22,573 nt of DNA. Origin: JBBDXA01 sp040902585 (GTDB lineage: Bacteria; Planctomycetota; Phycisphaerae; Phycisphaerales; Phycisphaeraceae). Below the pieces are notes generated by a model, which saw only the letters and a program-made list of their open reading frames with translations, was not told where the DNA came from and ran no database searches. The stretch lies in NCBI GenBank assembly GCA_040902585.1, contig JBBDXA010000156.1, positions 1 to 22,573 of the forward strand, read 5' to 3'. Positions 1 to 6,101 of the stretch are shown one piece after another; within the stretch, counting starts at the first letter, position 1, and every line of letters begins with the position of its first letter. Both the position numbers and the translations under genes were made by a program.

Positions 1-2127
1 CTGCGTCGCGCGGGAGCCGGGCGGCATGGCTTCGAAACTCTCGCGCACACCGGTGATATCACTCACGCTGTCCAGCAGCACCTCCGCGCGAAGGCGGGTG
101 CGGTAGTGGCGCGAGTGATAGCGGGTGTCCGCAATGTTTCTTTCATTGGGGATCGAGCTGAGTGAATACGCATGTGAAAGCACGATCGCGCGGATGAGCT
201 GCTTCGAATCAAACTTCACATCGCGGTAATGCTGCGCCAGGGCGCGGAGCAGCGGTTCATTCGTCGGCGGGTTGGTGATGCGCAGGTCATCGACAGGATC
301 GACCAGCGGCCGACCCATCAGGTCCGCCCAGATGCGGTTCGCGGCGACCATCGCAAAGTAATCGTTGTCCTTTGCAGTCATCCATGCGGCAAGCGATTCG
401 CGCGGGTCGCGCGGGTCGCGCGGGTCGCGCGGGTCGCGCGGGTCGCGCGGGTCATCACTCGCCTCGAGCTTCGGCACCTCGCCGAACAGCGGGCGCGGCG
501 GAAGCTTTTCACCGGTGATCGGATGGGCGACATCACCTGAATCGCCGGCGTAGATCACCTCTTCGCCGCCGGAGATAGGCGGGGAGAGTCCGGTGCCCTT
601 GTGCTTGGTCTTCGCGAAGTAGGCGGCGAAGCTGTAGAAATCGGTCTGGCTCCATCTTTCAAATGGATGCTGGTGGCACTTGGCGCACTCAAGTCGTATG
701 CCCAGGAAAAGCTGACTGATGAGCGTGGTCATCTCATCGGGGCTGCGGCGATCGCGGAAGAGAACCGTCGCGCCGTTGTCCCACGTGCTGCCCTTGGCGG
801 TGACAAGCTCGGTGACGAATCGGTCGTAAGGCTTGTTGTCGCGGAAGCTCTGGCGAATCCAGTTGTCGTAGTTGAACACCGCCTTGATGCCGACTCTATA
901 TGGATTGGGTCGCAGCATGTCCGCCCACTTGTTGGCCCAGTGGTCGGCGTACTCGGGGCGGGCGAGGAGAGCATCGACGAGTTTCTCGCGCTTGGATTGA
1001 GATTGACTCCCCTCCCTCTTAGGGAGGGGCTGGGGGAGGGTCGCGTCAGCGGATGGCTGCGTGCCTGATTGATTCGTGCGGGTTTGATTCGTGCGCGACT
1101 GTTTCGCGATGGGGGTCTCGGTTGGTTGTGCGCTCGACCCTCCCCTAGCCCCTCCCTGGGAGGGAGGGGAATCAGAACCATCACCCTCAGATAAGAACGC
1201 GCGGGCCTCCTCAACCGTCGGCAACCTCCCGATGATGTCGATGTACACGCGGCGCATGAACTTCGCATCATCGACCGCTTGCGAAGGCGTGATGCCCAGG
1301 GCTTTGAGCTTCGCCCACACGTGGTCATCGATGAAGTTGTTGCGAGGCAACTTCGCGTAGAGTTCACCAGGCACGGCGCCGGGCAGCGGCGAGATCACCG
1401 TGAACGTGTCGATGCGGTGCATGTAGCGGGCCATGATCACCGACTCACCGGGGATGGTACTGATGGTGATGATGCCCTTCTCATTCACGGCAGCGACGGC
1501 CGCATCGCTGGATTGGAAGGCGGTGAGTGCGGTGACGTCGCGCGTGGAACTGTCGGAGTAGTGAGCGGTGATGCGGAGGGAAAGTTGATCGCGCGGGGCG
1601 AGGGTGGCGGACTTTGGAGCACCGTCCCGGAAGGGCGGTGCTTCGGCGGTACGGGGCTGAACACCACTCGAAGCACCGCCCTGCCGGGACGGTGCTCCAC
1701 TGTCACTGACGGTCACGTGTGTCAGCTTCGGTTCGTGGTCGATGTGGCGCGGAACGCCCGCGGCGATCCAGCGACGAAGGAGTGTGTAGTTCGCATCGCC
1801 CTTGTCCATGCGGATGCCGCCGCCGTGTGGAAGCGTGCCGGTGGCTTTCAACAGGACGAGGCTGTTGTCGGGGCTGGCGGGGAAGATGCGCCGACCGCGC
1901 GCCTCTTTGGTCATTGCGTTGAAATCGAAAGCAGGATCGAAGGCGAGCAGTGAGAGCGCGAAGCCGTTCTGCCCGCGGGCCTTGCCGTGACACGCCCCGG
2001 CATTGCAGCCCAGGCCGGTAAGCACAGGCTGAATGTCCAGCTCGAAACTGAGCGCGGGCTGGGCTGGCGCACCGTGGGCGGGCGCGGTGAGCAGGGCTAG
2101 AAGGAGGATGGCGGAGAATCGCCTCAT
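1..2127 (-). CDS. DUF1549/DUF1553 planctomycete cytochrome-like protein (3' end off window)
   Basis: The frame is open from ATG 2127 to base 1 (709 codons), so the C-terminus is missing. Residues 1-20 look like a signal peptide (MRRFSAILLLALLTAPAHG), implying export. An N-terminal module has C41-N-A-G-A-C46-H47 followed by GKARGQNGF, typical of the cytochrome-like head of these proteins; the spacing is CX4CH rather than CX2CH. A second motif, CAKCHQHPF, starts at C481 inside the DUF1549 region and fits CX2CH. The DUF1553 part follows, with DPRES, AANRIWADLMGR and VDPVDDLR. Two segments look foreign: about residues 143-171 and 317-376, both encoded by palindromic repeat pairs. Residues 559-576 are six DPR triplets. 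The family is abundant in Planctomycetota; its biochemical role is poorly known. No good Shine-Dalgarno is seen before ATG 2127. Confidence 0.88.
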   Translation of the reverse strand, partial: MRRFSAILLLALLTAPAHGAPAQPALSFELDIQPVLTGLGCNAGACHGKARGQNGFALSLLAFDPAFDFNAMTKEARGRRIFPASPDNSLVLLKATGTLPHGGGIRMDKGDANYTLLRRWIAAGVPRHIDHEPKLTHVTVSDSGAPSRQGGASSGVQPRTAEAPPFRDGAPKSATLAPRDQLSLRITAHYSDSSTRDVTALTAFQSSDAAVAAVNEKGIITISTIPGESVIMARYMHRIDTFTVISPLPGAVPGELYAKLPRNNFIDDHVWAKLKALGITPSQAVDDAKFMRRVYIDIIGRLPTVEEARAFLSEGDGSDSPPSQGGARGGSSAQPTETPIAKQSRTNQTRTNQSGTQPSADATLPQPLPKREGSQSQSKREKLVDALLARPEYADHWANKWADMLRPNPYRVGIKAVFNYDNWIRQSFRDNKPYDRFVTELVTAKGSTWDNGATVLFRDRRSPDEMTTLISQLFLGIRLECAKCHQHPFERWSQTDFYSFAAYFAKTKHKGTGLSPPISGGEEVIYAGDSGDVAHPITGEKLPPRPLFGEVPKLEASDDPRDPRDPRDPRDPRDPRESLAAWMTAKDNDYFAMVAANRIWADLMGRPLVDPVDDLRITNPPTNEPLLRALAQHYRDVKFDSKQLIRAIVLSHAYSLSSIPNERNIADTRYHSRHYRTRLRAEVLLDSVSDITGVRESFEAMPPGSRATQ
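400..453. repeat. 9-bp tandem repeat, six copies, coding (DPR)6
   Basis: The unit gcgcgggtc occurs six times in perfect tandem. On the minus strand it encodes Asp-Pro-Arg six times, just before ESLAAWM. Relatives normally have a single DPRE at this point, so the tract looks like slippage expansion of one native codon triplet. The 9-bp unit keeps the frame. Confidence 0.93.
1008..1042. repeat. GC-rich palindromic repeat, copy A (coding)
   Basis: A 35-bp unit with an internal stem (cctccct / agggagg). Its near-identical reverse complement lies at 1136-1170. It is read on the minus strand as LPQPLPKREG inside the DUF1549 protein, a peptide typical of translated REP-like repeats. Confidence 0.82.
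1136..1170. repeat. GC-rich palindromic repeat, copy B (inverted, coding)
   Basis: The reverse complement of this 35-bp unit matches 1008-1042 with only a few mismatches. It is read in frame as SPPSQGGARG. The 93 bp between the copies encodes a Q/T/N-rich spacer with an imperfect repeat (KQSRTNQT, then RTNQSGTQ). Confidence 0.82.
1616..1645. repeat. GCACCGTCCCGG-type palindromic repeat, copy 1 (coding)
   Basis: A 30-bp unit, starting ggagcaccgtcccgg, with partly self-complementary ends (gcaccg / cggtgc). It is inside the DUF1549 coding region and in frame. Further copies are at 1669-1698 (inverted, one mismatch), 2191-2213 and 2968-2993. Confidence 0.85.
1669..1698. repeat. GCACCGTCCCGG-type palindromic repeat, copy 2 (inverted, coding)
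   Basis: Reverse complement of 1616-1645 with one mismatch over 30 bp. The two copies and the 23-bp spacer form one large stem-loop that is translated in frame as a G/A/P/S-rich segment. Confidence 0.85.
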
Positions 2128-2190
2128 GCCGTTATCTTATCGGTAATGTCAGAAGGTCAAAGCCAGAGAGTTTGAATGATTGAAACAATA

Positions 2191-2213
2191 GCACCATCCC
2201 GACAGGGTGGTGC
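2191..2213. repeat. GCACCGTCCCGG-type palindromic repeat, copy 3
   Basis: gcaccatcccga followed by cagggtggtgc, a compensated variant of the same palindrome (C-to-T and G-to-A changes on opposite arms keep pairing). It lies at the broken 5' end of the sulfatase remnant; the first in-frame GTG of that remnant falls inside it. Confidence 0.8.
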
Positions 2214-2920
2214 TGATCGCGTCCGTCAAGCGAAGGTGCACCGTGATCTTCCTGCTCTCTGATGATCACCGCTTTGATTTCCTGGGCTTTCATCCGAACG
2301 CGCCCAAGTGGCTGGAGACACCTGCGCTGGATCGCATGGCTCGCGAAGGCGTATATTTCGCCAATGCGTTTGTGTCGACGTCGCTCTGTTCGCCCAGCCG
2401 GGCTTCGATCTTGACCGGGCAGTACATGCATCGGCACAAGATCGTGGACAACCAGCGGGCCGAGCCTGCGGGCACCGTGTTCTTTCCGCAGTACCTTCAG
2501 AAGGCGGGCATGCAGACCGCGTACGTGGGCAAGTGGCACATGGGGCACGACGATGACCAGCCTCGCCCCGGCTTCGATTACTGGACCAGCTACAAAGGCC
2601 AGGGCGAGTACACGGACCCGACGCTGAACATCAACGGCAAGCATCAGCAACTCAAAGGCTACGACGCGGATGTGCTGACGGATCTCGCGATCCAATGGCT
2701 CGACAAGGAACGCAACAAGGACAAACGCACCGAGCGATACAAGTATGTCTACCATCACGGCACGTGGGACATCGATTCGTTCCACAATCTAGAGCTCGAT
2801 CCGATCGAACGGCACAATCTCATCGATGTGCCCGATCAGCAGGAACGCATCGCGGCCCTGCACAAGAAGCTGTTTGAAGAGATGGACAAGTCCGGCGGCC
2901 TGAACCTGCCGCTGCGGTAG
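2207..2920 (+). pseudogene. Sulfatase remnant with lost N-terminus and central deletion
   Basis: The frame gives 237 residues where sulfatases of this type usually have about 450-550. The N-terminal half is clear: SDDHRFDFLG with the metal-binding Asp pair (residues 19-20), CSPSRASILTGQ with the cysteine normally converted to formylglycine (C61), and VGKWHMG near residue 107. After LDKERNKDK (about residue 173) it jumps to RTERYKYVYHHGTWD, which belongs near the family's C-terminus. The missing middle would hold further active-site His/Lys and the Asp-His/Asn-Gly metal-site residues, so it should be inactive. The signal peptide is gone and the first in-frame GTG lies in a palindromic repeat. 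The rest of the frame is intact, so a short protein could still be made, but no Shine-Dalgarno supports it. Confidence 0.82.
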
Positions 2921-2967
2921 TTCGTCTGAGCCGCGAAGCCCAGAACGTGTGTGAGAAGCTCAGAACT

Positions 2968-2993
2968 GGAGCACCGTCCCGGCAGGGCGGTGG
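2968..2993. repeat. GCACCGTCCCGG-type palindromic repeat, copy 4
   Basis: ggagcaccgtcccgg followed by cagggcggtgg, matching 1616-1645 over about 25 bp. It has the same orientation as copy 3, so the two bracket the sulfatase remnant as direct repeats. Confidence 0.8.
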
Positions 2994-3097
2994 CGGAGGC
3001 GTGCGGTTCCCAGACCATTCGCTCGCTTACGCTTCGCGGCACAGACAAGGCAGCTCGCGCTCAGACTAAGCGCGGCGCGACCGCGCGTGAAGGCACG

Positions 3098-3439
3098 ATG
3101 GTCGTCAGCATCGATCACGCTGACATTGGCCTGATGGTCGGCCGCGCCGAAGGCATCGGAAATATCTCTGAAGCAAAGACCGACCCGCTTCACGGATTCG
3201 AACTTTCCGGCAACGACAACATCTGGCGTGAAACGAAGGCGATCATTCAGGGCGACGCCGTCATCGTCACCAGCGAGCAGGTCGCCGCGCCCGTCGCCGT
3301 GCGTTACGCCTGTCCTCCGCATGCCGCCAAGGGGCAACCGTGGAACCTGTACAACAAGCACGCCCTGCCCGCATCGCCCTTCTGCTGCGACTGGAAGCGA
3401 ATGCCCTACGACCCGGCCCGCAATCCGATGCGGAGGTAG
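3098..3439 (+). pseudogene. C-terminal remnant of a sialate O-acetylesterase (SASA-type)
   Basis: The frame encodes about 113 residues from ATG 3098 and could be opened to 2951, but that extension is repeat-derived. LHGFELSGNDNIW, KAIIQGDAVIVTS, PVAVRYACP and NLYNKHALPASPF match the last strand-rich segment of sialate O-acetylesterases. Those enzymes are usually about 450-650 residues with an N-terminal GDS-like catalytic domain, absent here. No signal peptide or catalytic Ser motif is present. Taken with the adjacent broken sulfatase, this looks like a decayed glycan-degradation locus. The family call rests on remembered motifs. Confidence 0.68.
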
Positions 3440-3492
3440 ATCCGGGGTGCTGGAAAAGGTCGCGGGTCGACGCCAGTTTCGCTCGACACCTA

Positions 3493-3520
3493 TTGCCACC
3501 GCGAACCAATCGTTTACAAT
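3493..3520 (+). promoter_or_regulatory. Probable sigma70-type promoter of the PEP-CTERM gene
   Basis: TTGCCA (3493-3498), 16-bp spacer, TACAAT (3515-3520); each box differs from consensus at one base. It lies about 60 bp upstream of ATG 3583. Confidence 0.55.
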
Positions 3521-3530
3521 CCAACCCGTC

Positions 3531-3546
3531 AGGCAGCGAACTGCCT
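3531..3546 (+). other. Perfect 5'-leader hairpin
   Basis: aggcag, loop cgaa, ctgcct: a perfect 6-bp stem located in the predicted leader between the promoter and the Shine-Dalgarno of the PEP-CTERM gene. No T-tract follows, so it is not an intrinsic terminator. It may stabilise the mRNA. Confidence 0.45.
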
Positions 3547-3582
3547 GGTAATTCCCCTTCTTGGAGATTCGGAGACCTCTCG

Positions 3583-4968
3583 ATGAAAACATGCGGACAC
3601 TCGATCGTGCGCGTCGTCACGGCAGCGCTGACCCTTCTTCTGGCGACCAGCGGTACTTTCGCCGTCGCCGTCCCCCTCGAGACCAACGCGACGGCCTCGT
3701 TCTCGCAGGGCGGCTTCTCCGTTGATTTCGCCGTCGATGGTCTCTCGCCCGTGACCAACGCGGGCGGCACGGGTTGGGCCCTGTCCGGCAGCGGCACAGC
3801 TCCCGGCGCCGGTGACGATGCGGGTTCCGCCATCGCCGTCTTCAAGCCTGTCACGCCGCTGGCCGCGGGCTCGGGCTACAACCTCACCTTCAGCATGTTC
3901 CAGGGTGGATTCACCAACCACACCCTGGGCAACTTCCGCCTCTCCTACACCACCGACCCCAGCGGCACCTTCGGCAACGGCGCTGACAACGGCGGTAGCG
4001 TCGCGGCAAACTGGACTCCGCTCGTCGCCACCGCCATGACCTCCAGCGTCGCCGCCAACCAGCCCACATTCCACACCATGCTGAACGGCACCATCCGCGT
4101 CAGCGGTAACTTCAACGAACTGGATACCTACCTGATCACCGCAGCGACCGGACCGGTTGCCTCGGCGATCACCGGCTTCCGGCTCGAGGCAATCGAGACC
4201 GCCGGACTGCCGCAGAACGGTCCCGGCCGCAGCGTCAATGGCAACATCGTCCTGCGCGAGTTCTCCGTCGATGCGCTCACCTATCCGCCGACCGAGCCGG
4301 GACAGGTGCTCCTGACCAACGCCACCGCCATCCTTTCGCAGACCGGCTTCTCCGTGGATTTTTTGATCGATAACAAGAGGCCGACCAACAGCACCGCCGG
4401 CGTCGGCTGGGCCAACAACGGGGCCGATCTGGACAATCGCGCCACCTTCGAAACGCAGGCCACGACCGCCACCGACGGCTCGGCAAGCCTGTTCAACTTC
4501 GAACTCTTCTCCGGCGGATTCTCCACCCATGAGGTCGGCAGGTTCCGCATCTCCGCCACCAATGCCGACCGCTCCCTCTTTGCTGATGGCAATGACAACG
4601 GCGGCGCGGGCGTCGGCGGCGAGCCGATCTGGACCGTGCTGGATATCACCAGCATCTCCGCCGCAAACCCCGGCACGATCTTCACGGAATTGCCGGATCA
4701 ATCGATCCTCGTCAGCGGCGCGCTGTCGGAACTGGAGACCTATGTCATCAGCGCCTACGGCCCACTGACCGGCATCACCGGCTTCCGCCTGGAAACATTC
4801 CAGGACGCCAGCCTGCCCTTCGGCGGCCCCGGCTTCGGTCCCAACAACGGTAACTTCGTCATCCGCGAGTTCGCCGTCATGAGCGTGGTGACCATTCCCG
4901 AACCCGCCACGCTGACCCTGCTGGCCTTCACCGGCGCAGTGCTGCTCCGCCGTCGCCGCACGGCTTGA
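3583..4968 (+). CDS. PEP-CTERM-anchored protein with two tandem domains
   Basis: A 461-residue exported protein. Start ATG 3583 is chosen because GGAG (3571) lies 8 bp upstream and a signal peptide follows at once (residues 1-30). The body is a tandem duplication with a period of about 211 residues: NATASFSQGGFSVDF (residue 35) matches NATAILSQTGFSVDF (residue 246), and FQGGFTNHTLGNFRLS matches FSGGFSTHEVGRFRIS. The C-terminus is a PEP-CTERM sorting signal: P439-E-P, a hydrophobic stretch, then RRRR. Such proteins are processed by an exosortase and sent to the cell surface or exopolysaccharide. The repeated domain resembles discoidin-like modules attached to some planctomycete DUF1553 proteins; carbohydrate binding is an inference only. 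Confidence 0.86.
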   Translation: MKTCGHSIVRVVTAALTLLLATSGTFAVAVPLETNATASFSQGGFSVDFAVDGLSPVTNAGGTGWALSGSGTAPGAGDDAGSAIAVFKPVTPLAAGSGYNLTFSMFQGGFTNHTLGNFRLSYTTDPSGTFGNGADNGGSVAANWTPLVATAMTSSVAANQPTFHTMLNGTIRVSGNFNELDTYLITAATGPVASAITGFRLEAIETAGLPQNGPGRSVNGNIVLREFSVDALTYPPTEPGQVLLTNATAILSQTGFSVDFLIDNKRPTNSTAGVGWANNGADLDNRATFETQATTATDGSASLFNFELFSGGFSTHEVGRFRISATNADRSLFADGNDNGGAGVGGEPIWTVLDITSISAANPGTIFTELPDQSILVSGALSELETYVISAYGPLTGITGFRLETFQDASLPFGGPGFGPNNGNFVIREFAVMSVVTIPEPATLTLLAFTGAVLLRRRRTA

Positions 4969-4989
4969 GAATCGTGTCGTTGAAAACCA

Positions 4990-5014
4990 CTCACCCGGGA
5001 GGGTGAGGCTCCCG
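4990..5014. repeat. Palindrome downstream of the PEP-CTERM gene
   Basis: ctcaccc, ggga, gggtgag forms a perfect 7-bp stem (4990-5007). A competing stem pairs cgggag (4996-5001) with ctcccg (5009-5014). There is no T-tract, so it is more likely a REP-like repeat than an intrinsic terminator. Confidence 0.5.
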
Positions 5015-5270
5015 CAAGCCGCGCATCGTCCGCCGCAGGACGAAAGCGAATGCCTGACAGAAGTCTCGCCCTCCCTTTTTATGCACGCAGAAACGACTGT
5101 GCTGGTTCCATTCAGTAGATCGCGCGTGGAGACATTGGAGAGTTGGCGCGCACTGGCGTCGCGAAAGCGGTGAGCCTTGATCGTCGCCCCGCCCGTCTGA
5201 CCCTGGCCTGTCATTGCCCGGACGCGTTCCCGATTGTGCGCCCATGTGCCGCCGTTCGCGCGATCAATAC

Positions 5271-5299
5271 AAAACAAAAACCCCGCCTTTTCAGCGGGG
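5271..5299 (-). terminator. Intrinsic terminator, probably the displaced one of tRNA-Val
   Basis: Read on the minus strand: CCCCGC, loop TGAAAAG, GCGGGG, then TTTTTGTTTT. This is a textbook Rho-independent terminator. It lies 10 bp outside attL, where the end of the tRNA-Val transcript would have been before the element inserted. Its stem could also act weakly on the plus strand. Confidence 0.82.
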
Positions 5300-5309
5300 C
5301 TTTCTATGA

Positions 5310-5337
5310 AATGGGCCATAGAGGACTTGAACCTCTG
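5310..5337. repeat. attL: 28-bp direct repeat of the tRNA-Val 3' end
   Basis: Identical over 28 bp to 9259-9286 (starts aatgggccatag, ends gaacctctg). It contains the last 26 bases of the tRNA-Val gene, covering the T-arm 3' part and the acceptor 3' strand. The match stops on both sides exactly there, as expected for an attachment core. Confidence 0.92.
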
Positions 5338-5527
5338 CGAAAACGCGGCTCCGAGCGTTCCATCAGGGGTAGGGACACACATAGGGACACACCATCTTGC
5401 GGAATGTCGTTCTGATTCCGAGCTAAGCAAAGTTATCAAAGCATGGCCAAGGCTGACACCTGAACAACGGGCGTCCGTCCTGGCTGTAGTGTATTCACAA
5501 CGAAGCGGAGGGCAAAGTCATGAGTGA
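5336..5527 (+). other. Stranded C-terminal coding tail of the integrase (used only after excision)
   Basis: From the attachment core this frame stays open for 63 codons to a stop at 5527, and reads in the same phase as the integrase at attR. A circle formed by recombination between the cores would extend the integrase from 428 to 491 residues. The tail contains GTHIGTHHLAEC and then KVIKAWPRLTPEQRASVLAVV, resembling ends I recall from planctomycete integrases. It overlaps the next start codon (5520) by 8 bp, as in a packed operon. In the integrated state the nearest in-frame ATG is 5306, without a Shine-Dalgarno, so it is probably silent. Confidence 0.65.
5372..5390. repeat. Candidate integrase arm site, left end
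   Basis: gggacacacatagggacac: two GGGACAC boxes 12 bp apart. A 19-bp identical copy is at 9099-9117 in the same orientation. In the circle the two copies would flank the core, 34 bp on one side and 141 bp on the other. Both are also read as GTHIGT in the integrase frame, so shared coding ancestry is an alternative. Confidence 0.5.
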
Positions 5528-6041
5528 ACCGACGATCCTGGGTGATGCAATTGCGGAGATGCTGCGTTCGATGGCTGACGAGTGCGAGGCGGTGGCGAGG
5601 TTGAGGGTGAGCGAGCGAGGCTCGGCGAGCGAGCGAAGGCGAAGCCCGGAGCGGGAACGAGCGAGGCTCGGCGAGCGAGTGACTGCGACGCCCGAACACA
5701 CCGAGCCAAGGGAGCGGCGAGCGAGGGCTTTGCCGAGCGAGCGAGCCGCGACCGGTCCGCCGTCGTGCAACCAATACGTCAACGATGTCGCGAGGGGGAT
5801 TCTCAATTGGGCGATGTGCAACGGCTGGAAGAAGGCGGGCGAGCTGGGCCGGTCAAGATCGGGGAGCGTCTACATACACCTTGCCAGGCGATCAGACGGC
5901 GAGCGTGTCTACATTCGCGTCTCGGATCATCGTCTTCCGCGTCGCGTTCCAATCATCGACCTGGAGTGGATCACGGTTGAGCATGGAAGCATCGGCGTGC
6001 GATGGGTTCGTGAGTGGTTGGACGAGAGGTCCGAACGGTAA
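5520..6041 (+). CDS. Element-borne protein of unknown function with an S/E/R-rich insert
   Basis: 173 residues; start ATG 5520 follows GGAGG (5507-5511) at 8 bp. Residues 1-28 (MSEPTILGDAIAEML, ADECEAVARL) look like an ordinary helix. Residues about 29-78 are SER-rich low complexity encoded by palindromic repeats (5612-5746). From about residue 80 the protein looks folded again: NQYVNDVARGILNWAM, SGSVYIHLA, GERVYIRVSDHRLP and IGVRWVREWLDE. I do not recognise the family. As the first gene after attL it would follow the extended integrase directly in the circular form, with an 8-bp overlap, suggesting co-transcription after excision. Confidence 0.6.
   Translation: MSEPTILGDAIAEMLRSMADECEAVARLRVSERGSASERRRSPERERARLGERVTATPEHTEPRERRARALPSERAATGPPSCNQYVNDVARGILNWAMCNGWKKAGELGRSRSGSVYIHLARRSDGERVYIRVSDHRLPRRVPIIDLEWITVEHGSIGVRWVREWLDERSER
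5612..5746. repeat. Palindromic repeat cluster inside the first element gene
   Basis: The 22-bp unit cgagcgaggctcggcgagcg plus ag occurs exactly at 5612-5633 and 5658-5679, and a relative with a longer centre (cgagggctttgccgag) lies at about 5716-5746. Each has a self-complementary centre (cgag gctcg). The cluster keeps the reading frame. Confidence 0.72.
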
Positions 6042-6101
6042 CAAAGAAGCCGCATCGGTCCTCAGCCTGTCGGCGGGACCTGGGCGGTGTGGAGCGATGT
6101 C

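Larger units (their letters stand above)
4969..5309. other. Non-coding spacer between the PEP-CTERM gene and attL
   Basis: No convincing gene. It holds an imperfect palindrome (4990-5014), plain GC-rich sequence, and a strong minus-strand terminator (5271-5299). Before integration this would have been the region downstream of the tRNA-Val gene. Confidence 0.6.

Noticed and set aside
400..453. Tandem repeat as a possible CRISPR array
   Set aside because: Nine-base units without spacers and within a coding frame; no cas genes in the window.
229..1953. Several plus-strand frames of 60-224 codons at the left edge
   Set aside because: They are antisense to the DUF1549/DUF1553 gene, whose minus-strand frame is open for 709 codons and has family motifs throughout.
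2207..2920. Reading the sulfatase frame as a complete small enzyme
   Set aside because: It lacks the central part of the family with several active-site residues, and its first start codon lies inside a repeat with no Shine-Dalgarno.
4990..5007. Palindrome as the intrinsic terminator of the PEP-CTERM gene
   Set aside because: The stem is good but no run of T follows on either strand; it looks more like a repeat.
5234..5335. Upstream extension of the stranded integrase tail as an independent gene
   Set aside because: The upstream part runs through the tRNA terminator and spacer with no Shine-Dalgarno; only the portion from the attachment core onward resembles protein.
3529..5439. Open minus-strand frame of 636 codons
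   Set aside because: It lies antisense to the PEP-CTERM gene, which has a signal peptide, Shine-Dalgarno, tandem domains and sorting signal. The antisense product is G/A/V/E/D-rich without any motif, as usual for shadows of GC-rich genes.
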